From positions 62,001 through 126,000 of the forward strand of contig PNKH01000004.1 of NCBI GenBank assembly GCA_013822345.1: 64,000 bases of DNA, written 5' to 3'. How positions within the stretch are numbered: the stretch's first letter is position 1; each line of letters starts with the position of its first letter. Made by a program: the position numbers and the translations under genes. Under the pieces are notes generated by a model. That model worked only from the letters and a program-made list of their open reading frames with translations. It was not told where the DNA came from and did not search any database. This DNA is from Isosphaera sp. (lineage in GTDB: Bacteria; Planctomycetota; Planctomycetia; Gemmatales; Gemmataceae). Below are positions 39,601 through 47,966 of this stretch, piece by piece.

Positions 39601-42244
39601 GTTCCAGCAGCCAAGTGCCGTTGGCCCGCGCCGTGCCGTACTCGGACGTGGCGGCGACCGACGCCTTGGCGTCGTAGGCGGCGTCCAGGCTCCAGACGGC
39701 ATCCTTCCTCAGGTGGGCGACCGGAACCGATGACGGATCGACACGGAAGAGGTGGGCGGCAAACGCCCGGATGTCGGATTCGGGTATCCACGGCGCGCCC
39801 AGCCCGGCGTCGATGTCCCCCGGCAGCACGTCTTCGGGCTGCACTTCCCGCAAAGCATTGACGTTGCCGGTAAATTTTGGTCCGGCGGCTTCGGCGGCGG
39901 CGAGTTTGGCCCGGACGTTGCCGGAGAGATAGGCGTCAGCGGTCTGCCAGTTCTTGGATTCGGGGTCGAAAAAGATCAGGTCGCCCAGCTCCTCGATGAT
40001 CTGGGCTTCGGGCTTGCCGTAAAGCGAGGCGACATAGGCCAGGTCCACCACGCCCCGCTGGTTGAGCGACACGAGCAAGCCTTCCTCGGCCGTCCTGACT
40101 TGGGTGACGGGCGGGGTCTTGCCCACCACGTCCCGTTGCATGACGGCGGCCTTGGCCGCCTTGCCGGTCACCTCGTCGTAGTCCTCCAGGGCCATGACCA
40201 ACATGGCGTCCGGGTCTTCCTTGAATTTCACGAGGTTGGGCATCCGGCGGATGGCCGTGCCGTCGCTGGTTTCGCCGAAGGTCGTCTTGTTGATCGCTCC
40301 GTAAGTGTTGACAAACCGGTCATAGGCGCTATTGAGTTGGCGGCGGGCCTCCTCGCGGTGCAGCACGGGCCAGCCTTCGTTCTGCGATTGCAGGACGCGG
40401 CGTGCCCGATCCCGGAGGTCCACCAGGGAAGCCAGGCGCTTGCCGGTCATGGTGCCATTGGCCTTGAGGGTCGTGCCGCCGTAGATGACGGGCACGCCCT
40501 GGCCGCCCTCGGACTGGTAGATGATCTTGTCGTCGCCGATGAAGAAACTGCCTTCGCCGATGTGCCGCACGGGCGGCGGTGGGACGAAGGCCGGGGCAGG
40601 GGTATCCCTGGCTTCGGACGGCTGGATCGGGGTGAATCTGGGTAGGCGATCAACGGCTTGCCGGAGTTGCCCGGCCAGGTCGCCATTGCTCGTGACGCTA
40701 AAGCCTTCGCCCCCGTAGAGCGTGTCCTTGCGGGACCAGTGGCCCAGCACCATTTCGGGATGGTTCAGGAAATAGCGGTTGACCGGAACCTCTGCTCCAT
40801 CAATCGTCAGCGGTGCGACGCCGAGCCAGTCGGGATCGACGTGGCGGGCGGGTTCGCCCCGGTCACGCTTCCTAAACAACACGATGTCGGTCACCACGGC
40901 GGTTCCTTCCCGCTTGAACGCATCCGACGGCAGGCGGATCGCTCCCACGAAGTCGGCCTTCGAGGCGAGGTACTCGCGGATGGCGGCGTTCTGCTTGTCG
41001 AGCGTGAAATGCGACGTGACCAGCGCCAGCACGCCGCCGGGCTTCAGCGCGTCGATGGATTTGGCGAAGAAGAAGTCGTGCAGGGAGAGCTTCTGGCCGT
41101 GGTAGTCGAGCTTCAGGTCGGCGAACGGCACGTTGCCGATCACGGCGTCGATGCGATCCTCGGGCAGCTTCGTGTCCCGGAAGTTCTCAATGCGGATGTC
41201 GTGGCCGGGGTGAAGTGCCCTGGCGATCCGCCCGGAGATGGAATCCATCTCCACGCCGATGAACCGGTGCTGCGGGCTGCCCTGCCCCATGAAGTTGCCG
41301 ATCCCGCAGCCCGGTTCGAGGATCGTGCCGCTCTCCGGCACGCCCAAGCGGGCAATCGCGCCGTGGATCGAGGCGATGACTTCGGGTGAGGTGTAGAAGG
41401 CGTTGAAGGTGGTACGCCGGGCGCTGTCATACTCCACGGGGGTAAGCAGGGATTTGAGTTCTTCGCCGAGTGTTTCCCAGCCGGAATCCTTGTATTTCTC
41501 GGATACCGGGTGGGGGAATATCGAGAGGGCCACCGGCCCGAACCCCGAGAACCGGGCAAGAATCTGTTTTTCCTCGTGATTCGCAAGCCGCTTCTCTTGC
41601 TCGATGGACTTCAGCGTGCGGATGGCGGCGAGGATGTCACGGGCTTTGGCTTTCTCCCCGCTGGCCATCGCCGGGGCCGGGAGGGGATGGTCTTGGGGAA
41701 TACCCTTTTGGGGTATCGGAGGAGGTATCGCGGGCGGAGGCGGGGAGTCGGTCGCTGGAAAGGTGGGTTCGGGCGTTTCAGGTCCGGCGTCGAAGAGGCC
41801 GCGTTGGCCCCGTGAAGCCCTTATTTTTTCGGCGAAGCTTTGCGGGTGAACGCCATTGCCGCGTCCAGCGACAGCGGTTCTGCTTCGGCTCTCGGCGACA
41901 CGCCTGGCAAACGATCCTCCAGTTCCTTGAGGGCCAGTTCCAGGGCCTCCGAAGAGACCTGGCTCGGGTCGCTGCCCGGATGGGACTGGGCGAGCGTTGC
42001 CATCCACGCCTCGTGACTCTGCTTCAGTTGCAAGGCGCAGGTCTCCATCGTCGGGAGCAACCGGCGGGTCAGCCGGAGATGTTCGTGCAGCTCCGTTCGC
42101 TGTTGCAGCAGTTCGAGGGCTATCGTCTTGTATTGCATGGGTTTCTCCGTTTTTGGGTTCAGGGTCAGGATTCAGGGAATTGGCGGTGTCGTCAAGCGTG
42201 TCGAAGAGAGAGGGCTGGTCCTTGGGAGGAGGCTTCCTGGCCAT
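36650..42244 (-). CDS. Giant N6-adenine methylase-like / SNF2-type helicase fusion (mobile-element type, DarB-like)
   Basis: 'ILEPGCGIGNFMG', 'VIGNVPFADLKL', 'LLAHVVGAGKTFTMAA' Walker A, 'IFVDEAHYFKN', 'MIGSTQKMGTGTNVQKRLVALHHLDAPWKPAEVEQRDGRILRQGN'. Confidence 0.9.
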   Translation of the reverse strand: MARKPPPKDQPSLFDTLDDTANSLNPDPEPKNGETHAIQDDSPRTAATANGAARTSPADPPVAPDDGDLRLATEAESRGVDGNARPVPSGQRPEPGLFGGPGTGPQGTGGSFARRVAESRSRTAVAGRGNGVHPQSFAEKIRASRGQRGLFDAGPETPEPTFPATDSPPPPAIPPPIPQKGIPQDHPLPAPAMASGEKAKARDILAAIRTLKSIEQEKRLANHEEKQILARFSGFGPVALSIFPHPVSEKYKDSGWETLGEELKSLLTPVEYDSARRTTFNAFYTSPEVIASIHGAIARLGVPESGTILEPGCGIGNFMGQGSPQHRFIGVEMDSISGRIARALHPGHDIRIENFRDTKLPEDRIDAVIGNVPFADLKLDYHGQKLSLHDFFFAKSIDALKPGGVLALVTSHFTLDKQNAAIREYLASKADFVGAIRLPSDAFKREGTAVVTDIVLFRKRDRGEPARHVDPDWLGVAPLTIDGAEVPVNRYFLNHPEMVLGHWSRKDTLYGGEGFSVTSNGDLAGQLRQAVDRLPRFTPIQPSEARDTPAPAFVPPPPVRHIGEGSFFIGDDKIIYQSEGGQGVPVIYGGTTLKANGTMTGKRLASLVDLRDRARRVLQSQNEGWPVLHREEARRQLNSAYDRFVNTYGAINKTTFGETSDGTAIRRMPNLVKFKEDPDAMLVMALEDYDEVTGKAAKAAVMQRDVVGKTPPVTQVRTAEEGLLVSLNQRGVVDLAYVASLYGKPEAQIIEELGDLIFFDPESKNWQTADAYLSGNVRAKLAAAEAAGPKFTGNVNALREVQPEDVLPGDIDAGLGAPWIPESDIRAFAAHLFRVDPSSVPVAHLRKDAVWSLDAAYDAKASVAATSEYGTARANGTWLLELALNMKSPTIYDTIRDGDREERVVNQEATMAAREKQKLIKEKFRSWVFADPDRTERLVRTYNDQFNNLRPRLFDGSHLDFAGLNQTVSLRQHQKDAVWRGMTGGNTLLAHVVGAGKTFTMAATGMKMKQAGLIRKPMYVVPNHLLEQFAREFMQLYPNARLLVAAKEDLTRDRRKMLTAKIASGEWDGIVVTHSSFERIGMSREYQETFLREQIEEYDQLLREHAADRGANRNLIKTIEKQKAARAERLKDLLAENKKDDGLVFDELGVDHIFVDEAHYFKNLETPTKMERVAGIQTGGSERAFDVYMKARYLDEKHPGHGVTFATGTPISNTMVELYTMQRFLDPQGLRSRGIEHFDAWAATFGEVIDTMEISPDGAGLRPRSRFARFTNLPELQQMFRSFADVQTAEMLNLPRPRLQGGKPVVVACPMSDEQHALQQELVERYERLRSQKVDPREDNALAITTDGRKLATDARMLSATAPDFVESKVNRLVDNLVDIWRQSAPARGTQMVFADMGVNPTPWGYSPYDDIVQKLVSRGIPREQIASIGDADSDAKKQALFEKVRQGSVRVMIGSTQKMGTGTNVQKRLVALHHLDAPWKPAEVEQRDGRILRQGNENKEVAIYRYVTEGSFDAYMWQALETKARFIGQVITGDNAARRAEDIGGQELSYAEVKAIASGNPAVLTLAEADAELQRLTLLKKNHLDEQYVARRNIRDLPGRIGSLNERIARLEADEQAATRNERTAMKIGKHALAREDVPAVLGGKLDSLPSDVRDATRIPVGTYRGLTFGVILHPHFPPDVYLEGETTRTYGLSKEHRGPRAVLNSLERIAGSYGSEIVRLRKDAGIAQGQLRDYHERLDKQFIHEGYLNELTTLRDALKARLSGRDEAPEGEGPGAAELATRIKALKAANTIESGAARSERKPVVAEQSVTARIRRRQEEARSADEAAQEANETLATDDMSFRERIRRERRQNAEGEGHGPP
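41821..42138 (-). CDS. Small protein nested out of frame inside the helicase ORF
   Basis: MQYKTIALELLQQRTELHEHLRLTRRLLPTMETCALQLKQSHEAWMATLAQSHPGSDPSQVSSEALELALKELEDRL...; GGAG upstream of the ATG. Confidence 0.7.
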   Translation of the reverse strand: MQYKTIALELLQQRTELHEHLRLTRRLLPTMETCALQLKQSHEAWMATLAQSHPGSDPSQVSSEALELALKELEDRLPGVSPRAEAEPLSLDAAMAFTRKASPKK

Positions 42245-42328
42245 CGGTCAAGGGGTTGCCTCCGCCCTCGGTGCTGGCACAGGATCATGTTGTTTTCTCT
42301 CGACATTCGGGCTGGGATGCGGCATCGA

Positions 42329-42559
42329 CTACCTCTCCCATTCCCGGCGCGTGTGGTGATCGGTCGGGCCGAAGGCTTCCCGCAGGACGCGGCTCGCGGC
42401 AACGCCGGCCATGACAATCATCGAGCCGAGGGCGACGTACTGCATAATGATCGCCATCCGCTCGTTGCCGCAGTTCCTGGCCATGTGCTGGGCCTGGGTG
42501 CCAAGGTCTTGAAGGTGATAGGTCGGGGGCATGGTCATGACGAGCCACCATTCCGGCAT
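42329..42559 (-). CDS. Small putative membrane protein of the element
   Basis: MPEWWLVMTMPPTYHLQDLGTQAQHMARNCGNERMAIIMQYVALGSMIVMAGVAASRVLREAFG. Confidence 0.55.
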   Translation of the reverse strand: MPEWWLVMTMPPTYHLQDLGTQAQHMARNCGNERMAIIMQYVALGSMIVMAGVAASRVLREAFGPTDHHTRREWER

Positions 42560-42571
42560 CTAGCCCACTGT

Positions 42572-43066
42572 TTAGAAGGGGATTTCCGGACCGGACTCGA
42601 TCCCTTTTTCCGACCGGATCATCTGGCAAACCTCCTGGTAGAGCCGCTCCGCCTTGATGCGGGTGCTCATGGCCGTGGCGGGCCAGACCGGCTGCGTCCA
42701 TATCCGGTCCGTCGGGTTCCAGCGGTATCCGGCCTCCTTCAGCTTGTCGATGACCGCCTGGCCGGGCTTCTCGTCGAACTTTAGGGCCATCTGATGGTCC
42801 CGCCGACTCTCGAAAAGGCGTACCCCCGCCAGGTAGTCGCCGGCAATCTCAAAGGGGTCGGGAGCGAAGACCCGTTTCCTATGTCCAACCCGCTCGGCGA
42901 AGCTGGGCTGGTTGTCGTTCGCTGCGGGATCAGGGGCATCGACAGCTACGGCCACCGGAGCATTGTCATTGGCGGCTGCTGGTGGTTCGGCGATGGTGGT
43001 AGCTTCGGTGTTGTTTGAAGTGTCAGAAGACGTATCACTGGTTGTAGATTTGCGTTTCCGTGCCAT
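42572..43066 (-). CDS. Accessory-element hypothetical protein
   Basis: 'MARKRKSTTSDTS...SFAERVGHRKRVFAPDPFEIAGDYLAGVRLFESRRDHQMALKFDEKPGQAVIDKLKEAGYRWNPTDRIWTQPV'. Confidence 0.75.
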   Translation of the reverse strand: MARKRKSTTSDTSSDTSNNTEATTIAEPPAAANDNAPVAVAVDAPDPAANDNQPSFAERVGHRKRVFAPDPFEIAGDYLAGVRLFESRRDHQMALKFDEKPGQAVIDKLKEAGYRWNPTDRIWTQPVWPATAMSTRIKAERLYQEVCQMIRSEKGIESGPEIPF

Positions 43067-43126
43067 AGATTCCTCCGTGAAGATGTAAGGCCATTCCTTT
43101 GGCCCCTGTGTGACAATAATACCACA

Positions 43127-43840
43127 GTGGCAACCCTTCGCGCAATAGGCTGGCTGCGGGTTTCCTCGCACCTGACACGCGCAGAGCCGCAGAAAACAAG
43201 GAGCTTGCGCGAATGATGAGTAGAAGCTTGGCGGAAATGCTGGCTTTCCAGCCGCGTGGGTTCACGCCGGTCCGGAGGCAGCCGAAAAGGGCCGGATCGC
43301 CCTCGAAGCGACACAACCGGAAGGCGAACAAGCGGAAAACATCTAGGACGCGGCTCAAGGGCCATCCGGCGCGGAGTGGAGAGCCGCCAGATGGCCTCCG
43401 CGAGCCCGTGCCGGCCAGGCGTCTGACCGCTGGAACCGTTCCAGCCAACCTATGCAACGCATAGGGAAGACGCCTGCAAACATTGGAAGCATTGTGTGTC
43501 TTGGAAAACTGCCATGTTCCCACGTCAGGGAACCATGCGCTTCGGGCTATCGTGGAAGCCCTCTGGGGGTATGTGTGGCGGGGGCGCGGTCCCGTGCTGG
43601 ATTGAGGCAGACGACGGGCAAACCACCGCCCGCCAATGGCGGTGGCCGCGTTGGAAGGAAGGGGGATAATGCAGCCGGCGGTCAGCAGGCTGTCACCCGG
43701 AGTTGGTGGTAGTCTGACGGCTGCGGGGGCCTTGGGTCTTTCGCGTCAGGGGGCCGGAGGGTGCCAAGGCAGTCCGTACCCGGACCGGAGCGAAGCGCAG
43801 CCCGTAGTCACCCGGTCGGCATGGATGCCGAGACGCCCAT
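43127..43840. ncRNA. Candidate large structured RNA (unassigned family, strand uncertain)
   Basis: ORF-poor with many perfect stems, e.g. ttcgcgcaa/ttgcgcgaa (43137-43213), a three-way junction at 43417-43475, ccaccgcc/ggcggtgg, gcagcc-gtcag/ctgac-ggctgc, gccttgg/ccaaggc. Confidence 0.55.
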
Positions 43841-43884
43841 AAAGGTCGGGAGGAGAAGCATAGGGTGATGGGGTATAGGGCGAG

Positions 43885-44112
43885 TCAAATCTTCACCAGG
43901 TCCTTGACGTAAACCCGTTTGGAAAGGCCAGGGGTATCCCAATCGACATCGGCAAGGAGAACCCCTTGGGCAATGCGGTGCAAGGCCGTGACCTTACCCC
44001 TGGCAGACGCCAGCTTGTCACGCTGGAGGCTCTGGCGGTCGAGATAGCTCCGGTTGTAAGCAACCGTGTCGCCTCTCTGAATAAGCGGGGATGGGTGGGT
44101 CTGGTTGGGCAT
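43885..44112 (-). CDS. Small element-encoded protein
   Basis: MPNQTHPSPLIQRGDTVAYNRSYLDRQSLQRDKLASARGKVTALHRIAQGVLLADVDWDTPGLSKRVYVKDLVKI. Confidence 0.65.
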   Translation of the reverse strand: MPNQTHPSPLIQRGDTVAYNRSYLDRQSLQRDKLASARGKVTALHRIAQGVLLADVDWDTPGLSKRVYVKDLVKI

Positions 44113-44218
44113 ATCAATGCTGTCGCTGGGGTAAGAACGTCTATAGCCCGGCTGGCACAGCCTGTCAACGAAAGCGATGGGCGAAGCCGGGACCTGACGG
44201 GCAGGCCCGGACGATCAA

Positions 44219-44491
44219 TTATCGGCCAGCGAACTGCCCCGGTTGGAACGCGGTTCCGTAAAGGGAGTTCACCCTGTCCAGGAACTCAGGCGCAGGTGCC
44301 GTGACTTCCCGCCAGTTCATGTGGCGAGCATCGCCTTCATCCCTCTCGGGGCTGCCATCGGCCATCGCGGAACATTCATAGATGGTCTTGCCGTCCGGGG
44401 ACAGGGAAACGAAACAGCCAAAGCCGTCAAGGATAAAGGAATTGGCGTCGAGGAAGGCCAACAGGGGATCAAGAGGTGCCTGTGTCGTCAT
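44219..44491 (-). CDS. Hypothetical protein of the element
   Basis: MTTQAPLDPLLAFLDANSFILDGFGCFVSLSPDGKTIYECSAMADGS...; purine-rich RBS. Confidence 0.65.
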   Translation of the reverse strand: MTTQAPLDPLLAFLDANSFILDGFGCFVSLSPDGKTIYECSAMADGSPERDEGDARHMNWREVTAPAPEFLDRVNSLYGTAFQPGQFAGR

Positions 44492-44583
44492 TGTTCGATT
44501 CCTTTCAGATCGCAGGCCCCGCCAATCAGGGCTTTTACCGTGTGCGACCGAAGCCGCAAGAGACGGCAGCGCAGCGTCCGTGT

Positions 44584-44630
44584 CAAGCGAAAGACGGAGG
44601 CTCCCGAAGGGAAACCGTCTTGGCAGCTTG
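44584..44630 (-). ncRNA. Structured leader hairpin, copy 1
   Basis: Minus strand: CAAGCTGCCAAG ACGG...CCGT CTTTCGCTTG; 5' of the gene at 44219-44491. Confidence 0.45.
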
Positions 44631-44867
44631 CAGGGGGCCGGCTGCGGCTTCAGCATCACCGGGTCAAAGGCCCGGCGGGGCTGTGGGAGTAGGGGGCCGT
44701 GGGCGGCACATATGGCCGGTCCGGCATGGGTAGCCTGGAGCGTCCAAGCAGCACAGGTGTTGGGGCGAGACGATGGGACGAAGCGAAATGGAGTGCAAGC
44801 CGGGCGGAGGAAATGGCGCGGGATGACGAGCCGGAGCCTGAGCGCCAGGCCCCGGCTCTTGTACGGA

Positions 44868-45299
44868 CTACGGCGATGATTCCGGAGTGGTTTCGGCCTC
44901 GTAATGAAGGCGGGCACGATCCAGGGCCGCGTCAAAATCATAGTTATTGCGGTCCGACCAGTGCATCAGGTCCGCGAGCAGATCACCCAGAGCGTCTTCC
45001 TCGTCCGTGGCGGTGACCTCAATGAACCTGGCCACTGCGGCACCGGCCCAGGCGGCATGGTCGTCGTTCTTGCCCTCGGGATCAGGCGGCAAATCCGGAC
45101 GCACACGGAAGTCCTTCAGCGGGGCGTCATGGCCGCATCCTGGGCAGCGCGTCGAGCTTTCGTCGTCCCATTCGTGGCCGCCCACGGCTTCGCTTCCATC
45201 GTCGGTGACCTCAAACTGAGCGCAGCCGGTGATGAAGAACCGATCCTCCTGTCCGCACTTCGGGCAGCGGATGTCTTCCAGACAGTTCGTGTTCGTCAT
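44868..45299 (-). CDS. Zinc-ribbon hypothetical protein of the element
   Basis: 'CPKCGQEDRFFITGCAQFEVTDDG...RCPGCGHDAPLKDF'. Confidence 0.75.
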   Translation of the reverse strand: MTNTNCLEDIRCPKCGQEDRFFITGCAQFEVTDDGSEAVGGHEWDDESSTRCPGCGHDAPLKDFRVRPDLPPDPEGKNDDHAAWAGAAVARFIEVTATDEEDALGDLLADLMHWSDRNNYDFDAALDRARLHYEAETTPESSP

Positions 45300-45964
45300 T
45301 CTGCCTCCTCTTCCTCGGGGGCTGAACCGAATAGGTTGTCGGCCTGGGATTCCAGAACGTCCCAGGTTATGCCAATGGTGGCGTCATGATTGCGGTCAAC
45401 TGCCTGGAGCACTTCCCAGCACTGGTCGTAAGTGAGGCCAGGCCGGACTGTTTGCACGTCTTCAATGCTCCACACTATGGCGATCTGGCGTCGGCATGCG
45501 GGCATGGCGTGAACGTCGATAGCGTCGGTCATGCTGCCCTCCCTTCCCTCAGCGTCGAGGCTGTCGTAGTCGCGGATTTCGTACTCGATTCCGGCAGGCA
45601 CATTGAGGACATCCTGCACCACGCCGCCGCGAACTTCGATGACGATGGGTGGCTGCGGTTCCGGAGGGCCGCTGGTCGCTTCGGCGATGGCCGCATCAAT
45701 GTCGAGTTCGTCCAGGCCGTCCATGTAAGCGATGCTATCGATGGTTTCGCTCTCATGTTGGCTGCGCCACCTGCGGCGCAGTTCGGCTACGGCTTGAAGC
45801 TTGGTCAGGAGCTTCGGCGCAGTAAGAGCCAGCTTGAAGTTTCGCAGGCTTTCCTCCTCGCTGATGAACGGACTGCCGAAGTCAGCGACCTGACGCCCGG
45901 TCTCGGCGTCAACGATGGTTGCAAATTCGTCTGGTGACGGTATCCAGTTCTTGGGCGGAGTCAT
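45296..45964 (-). CDS. Hypothetical protein of the element
   Basis: 222-aa ORF overlapping its neighbours by 4 bp at both ends. Confidence 0.7.
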   Translation of the reverse strand: MTPPKNWIPSPDEFATIVDAETGRQVADFGSPFISEEESLRNFKLALTAPKLLTKLQAVAELRRRWRSQHESETIDSIAYMDGLDELDIDAAIAEATSGPPEPQPPIVIEVRGGVVQDVLNVPAGIEYEIRDYDSLDAEGREGSMTDAIDVHAMPACRRQIAIVWSIEDVQTVRPGLTYDQCWEVLQAVDRNHDATIGITWDVLESQADNLFGSAPEEEEAE

Positions 45965-46365
45965 GCTACCCTCCCGGTCGCTTCCGCGATTACGCTATCG
46001 AGCAGTTCTGCCAGTTGGTAAGCCCAGTTGTCGTTGCCGTTCTGGTAACGACCGACGAATCTCCGCGCTTCCTTTGCGGCACCCAGCAACCTCGGCCCCG
46101 AGTGCATCAGTCTTACTCTGGCCTCCACCTCGTCATGTCCGCCGAACGGAATCCCGGTGATTCGCTGGAAGGTTTCTTCGGCGTCCTCGCGGGTGGCGAA
46201 CTCACCAATCGCCTCGACGCCCTCACCGGGGATGTGGCCGTAGAGCGTCCAGACGTCGGCTTCGTCCGGTTCGCAGACCTCATAGATAAGACCGTTGGGG
46301 TCTGGAAGGCCCGCGTCGTCAAGGCGGCGGCAGGGGCTGATCTCGTAGTTGTCATAAACTTTCAT
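45961..46365 (-). CDS. Hypothetical protein of the element
   Basis: MKVYDNYEISPCRRLDDAGLPDPNGLIYEVCEPDEADVWTLYGHIPGEGVEAIGEFATREDAEETFQRITG... Confidence 0.75.
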   Translation of the reverse strand: MKVYDNYEISPCRRLDDAGLPDPNGLIYEVCEPDEADVWTLYGHIPGEGVEAIGEFATREDAEETFQRITGIPFGGHDEVEARVRLMHSGPRLLGAAKEARRFVGRYQNGNDNWAYQLAELLDSVIAEATGRVA

Positions 46366-46433
46366 GTTGCGATTCCTTTCGCTATGGGTGGCCCGTTGCC
46401 GGGCCGCCCGGTTGATAATGGAAGTGAGCGCCG

Positions 46434-46883
46434 TCACTTGACGAGATGCAGAGTCGCAGCACCGCCCAGGGCGTAGTCATAGGCCGTTTGCAAGCGATCG
46501 CCCTCCCAGATGGTGCTCTTTTTCATCTCTTCGGCGAGGTAAGAGTCGTCTGCCATTGCTCGCAGTGCTTGCCGGGAGATGTCCTGGTACTCGCCCTTGG
46601 CCACGCAGAAGAGGTTGCGGGCGGGGTCACTTGTGAATTTGCCCTCGTCGGCATAATCGCCGGTGACGACGATGCGGTCCCCGGCCCACGAGCCGATGAC
46701 CGGGTGGTCACTGCGCAAGTCGCCGCCACCTCGGTTGTTGCCGTCGGCCAGCAGGACGGCTAACGCCGTTAGTGTGCCGTTGGCACTGCATCCGAATTCC
46801 AGGAGCTTGAGGCCGTCACCGCAGCGGTGTGGGTGCAAGAACTGCTTCTTGTCGAGATTCACGATTAGGTAATACTGTCCCAT
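46434..46883 (-). CDS. Hypothetical protein of the element
   Basis: MGQYYLIVNLDKKQFLHPHRCGDGLKLLEFGCSANGTLTALAVLLADGNNRGGGD... Confidence 0.75.
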   Translation of the reverse strand: MGQYYLIVNLDKKQFLHPHRCGDGLKLLEFGCSANGTLTALAVLLADGNNRGGGDLRSDHPVIGSWAGDRIVVTGDYADEGKFTSDPARNLFCVAKGEYQDISRQALRAMADDSYLAEEMKKSTIWEGDRLQTAYDYALGGAATLHLVK

Positions 46884-46939
46884 AAATGCTTCCTTAGTTG
46901 ATGGGCGGCCCGTTTCCGAGCCGCCCGGTTGATCCATCG

Positions 46940-47197
46940 TTAAGCTGCCTGTTGGGATTCCCTGCGGGCCTTGGCGTCGGCCTGCTGCTGGTGCATGATC
47001 CACGTATCGGCCATGTCGAGCAGCTTGGCTGCCGGGAGCAGGTCGTCCTGGCCCAGGGCATCGGTTTCACGCCAGCCTTCATCGACCTTGTAGCTGCGGG
47101 AAAGATTGACCGAGTACCAGTTGCCCTTCTCGCCGTGGTTGCGCCAGATGGTGACTTGCAGGACGCCGTTGCGGATTTTGTGTGCGGGTTTAGACAT
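46940..47197 (-). CDS. Small protein, tandem paralog 1
   Basis: MSKPAHKIRNGVLQVTIWRNHGEKGNWYSVNLSRSYKVDEGWRETDALGQDDLLPAAKLLDMADTWIMHQQQADAKAR. Confidence 0.8.
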   Translation of the reverse strand: MSKPAHKIRNGVLQVTIWRNHGEKGNWYSVNLSRSYKVDEGWRETDALGQDDLLPAAKLLDMADTWIMHQQQADAKARRESQQAA

Positions 47198-47379
47198 GAT
47201 GTTCTCCTTCTCTTGAGTTTCAGCCCCGACCACCTTATATAGCGTGACAATCTCATACTTTGTAAACCGTCATGTCTTATCAACGTATTAGACATATTTG
47301 ATCCAATCATTTCTCTTACCATAGTTTGGTTCCTTTCAGCGTGGTGGGCGGACCGAAGCCCGCCCATTGACGTGATTGT

Positions 47380-47646
47380 TCAGGCAGCGGTGGGACCAGC
47401 TTGCTTGCGGGCCTTGGCATCGGCTGCTTGCTGGTGCATAATCCACGTGTCGGCCAACTCCAGGAGCTTCGCCATTGGCAACAGATCATCTGCGTTGAGA
47501 CTGTCGGTTTCCTTCCACGCATCGTCCCCGGCCTTGTAGCCCCGGCTCGGGATGACGCTGTACCAGGTGCCGATTTGGCCAATGTTCCGCCAGATCGTGA
47601 CTTGCAAAACGCCTCTCCGGATGCGATGTGCTGGTGTATTCGACAT
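47380..47646 (-). CDS. Small protein, tandem paralog 2
   Basis: MSNTPAHRIRRGVLQVTIWRNIGQIGTWYSVIPSRGYKAGDDAWKETDSLNADDLLPMAKLLELADTWIMHQQAADAKAR. Confidence 0.8.
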   Translation of the reverse strand: MSNTPAHRIRRGVLQVTIWRNIGQIGTWYSVIPSRGYKAGDDAWKETDSLNADDLLPMAKLLELADTWIMHQQAADAKARKQAGPTAA

Positions 47647-47737
47647 GATGTTTCTCCTTCTCTTTGGTTTCCGGCCCCCACGGGGCCTTACAAAGCGACC
47701 CTGAACAGACGGAAAGACGGGAGCATTTTCCGCGACG

Positions 47738-47792
47738 GTCAAGCGAAAGGCCGAAGGCTTCCGCTTGTGGAAAGCGGCCTTGGCAGCTTGAC
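47738..47792 (-). ncRNA. Structured leader hairpin, copy 2
   Basis: Minus strand: GTCAAGCTGCCAAG GCCG...CGGC CTTTCGCTTGAC; identical flanks and covarying interior relative to 44584-44630. Confidence 0.45.
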
Positions 47793-47966
47793 CGACCCGA
47801 CGGCGTCTGTAGTGTCGCGCGAAAAAGGCCACTTACGGGGCTGGAACAAAGGTGGAAGGAAAATTGTTGGGAAGACCGAGACATCAATTCCGCGAGAGGC
47901 ATGGGTCGAAAAGGCGGGGCACGGCAGAAACGCCTTGGCCCTAGGGTGCCCTGGCTGCGACGGTAA

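Noticed and set aside
37007-40645. Long plus-strand ORFs 37007-38593, 38930-39733, 39752-40645
   Set aside because: Antisense to the methylase-helicase gene, which has unambiguous motifs on the minus strand.
36650-42244. Interpretation of the methylase-helicase as a restriction-modification or phage-defence system
   Set aside because: No nuclease or specificity partner visible; the architecture matches mobile-element DarB-like methylase-helicases, which are usually carried by plasmids/ICEs.
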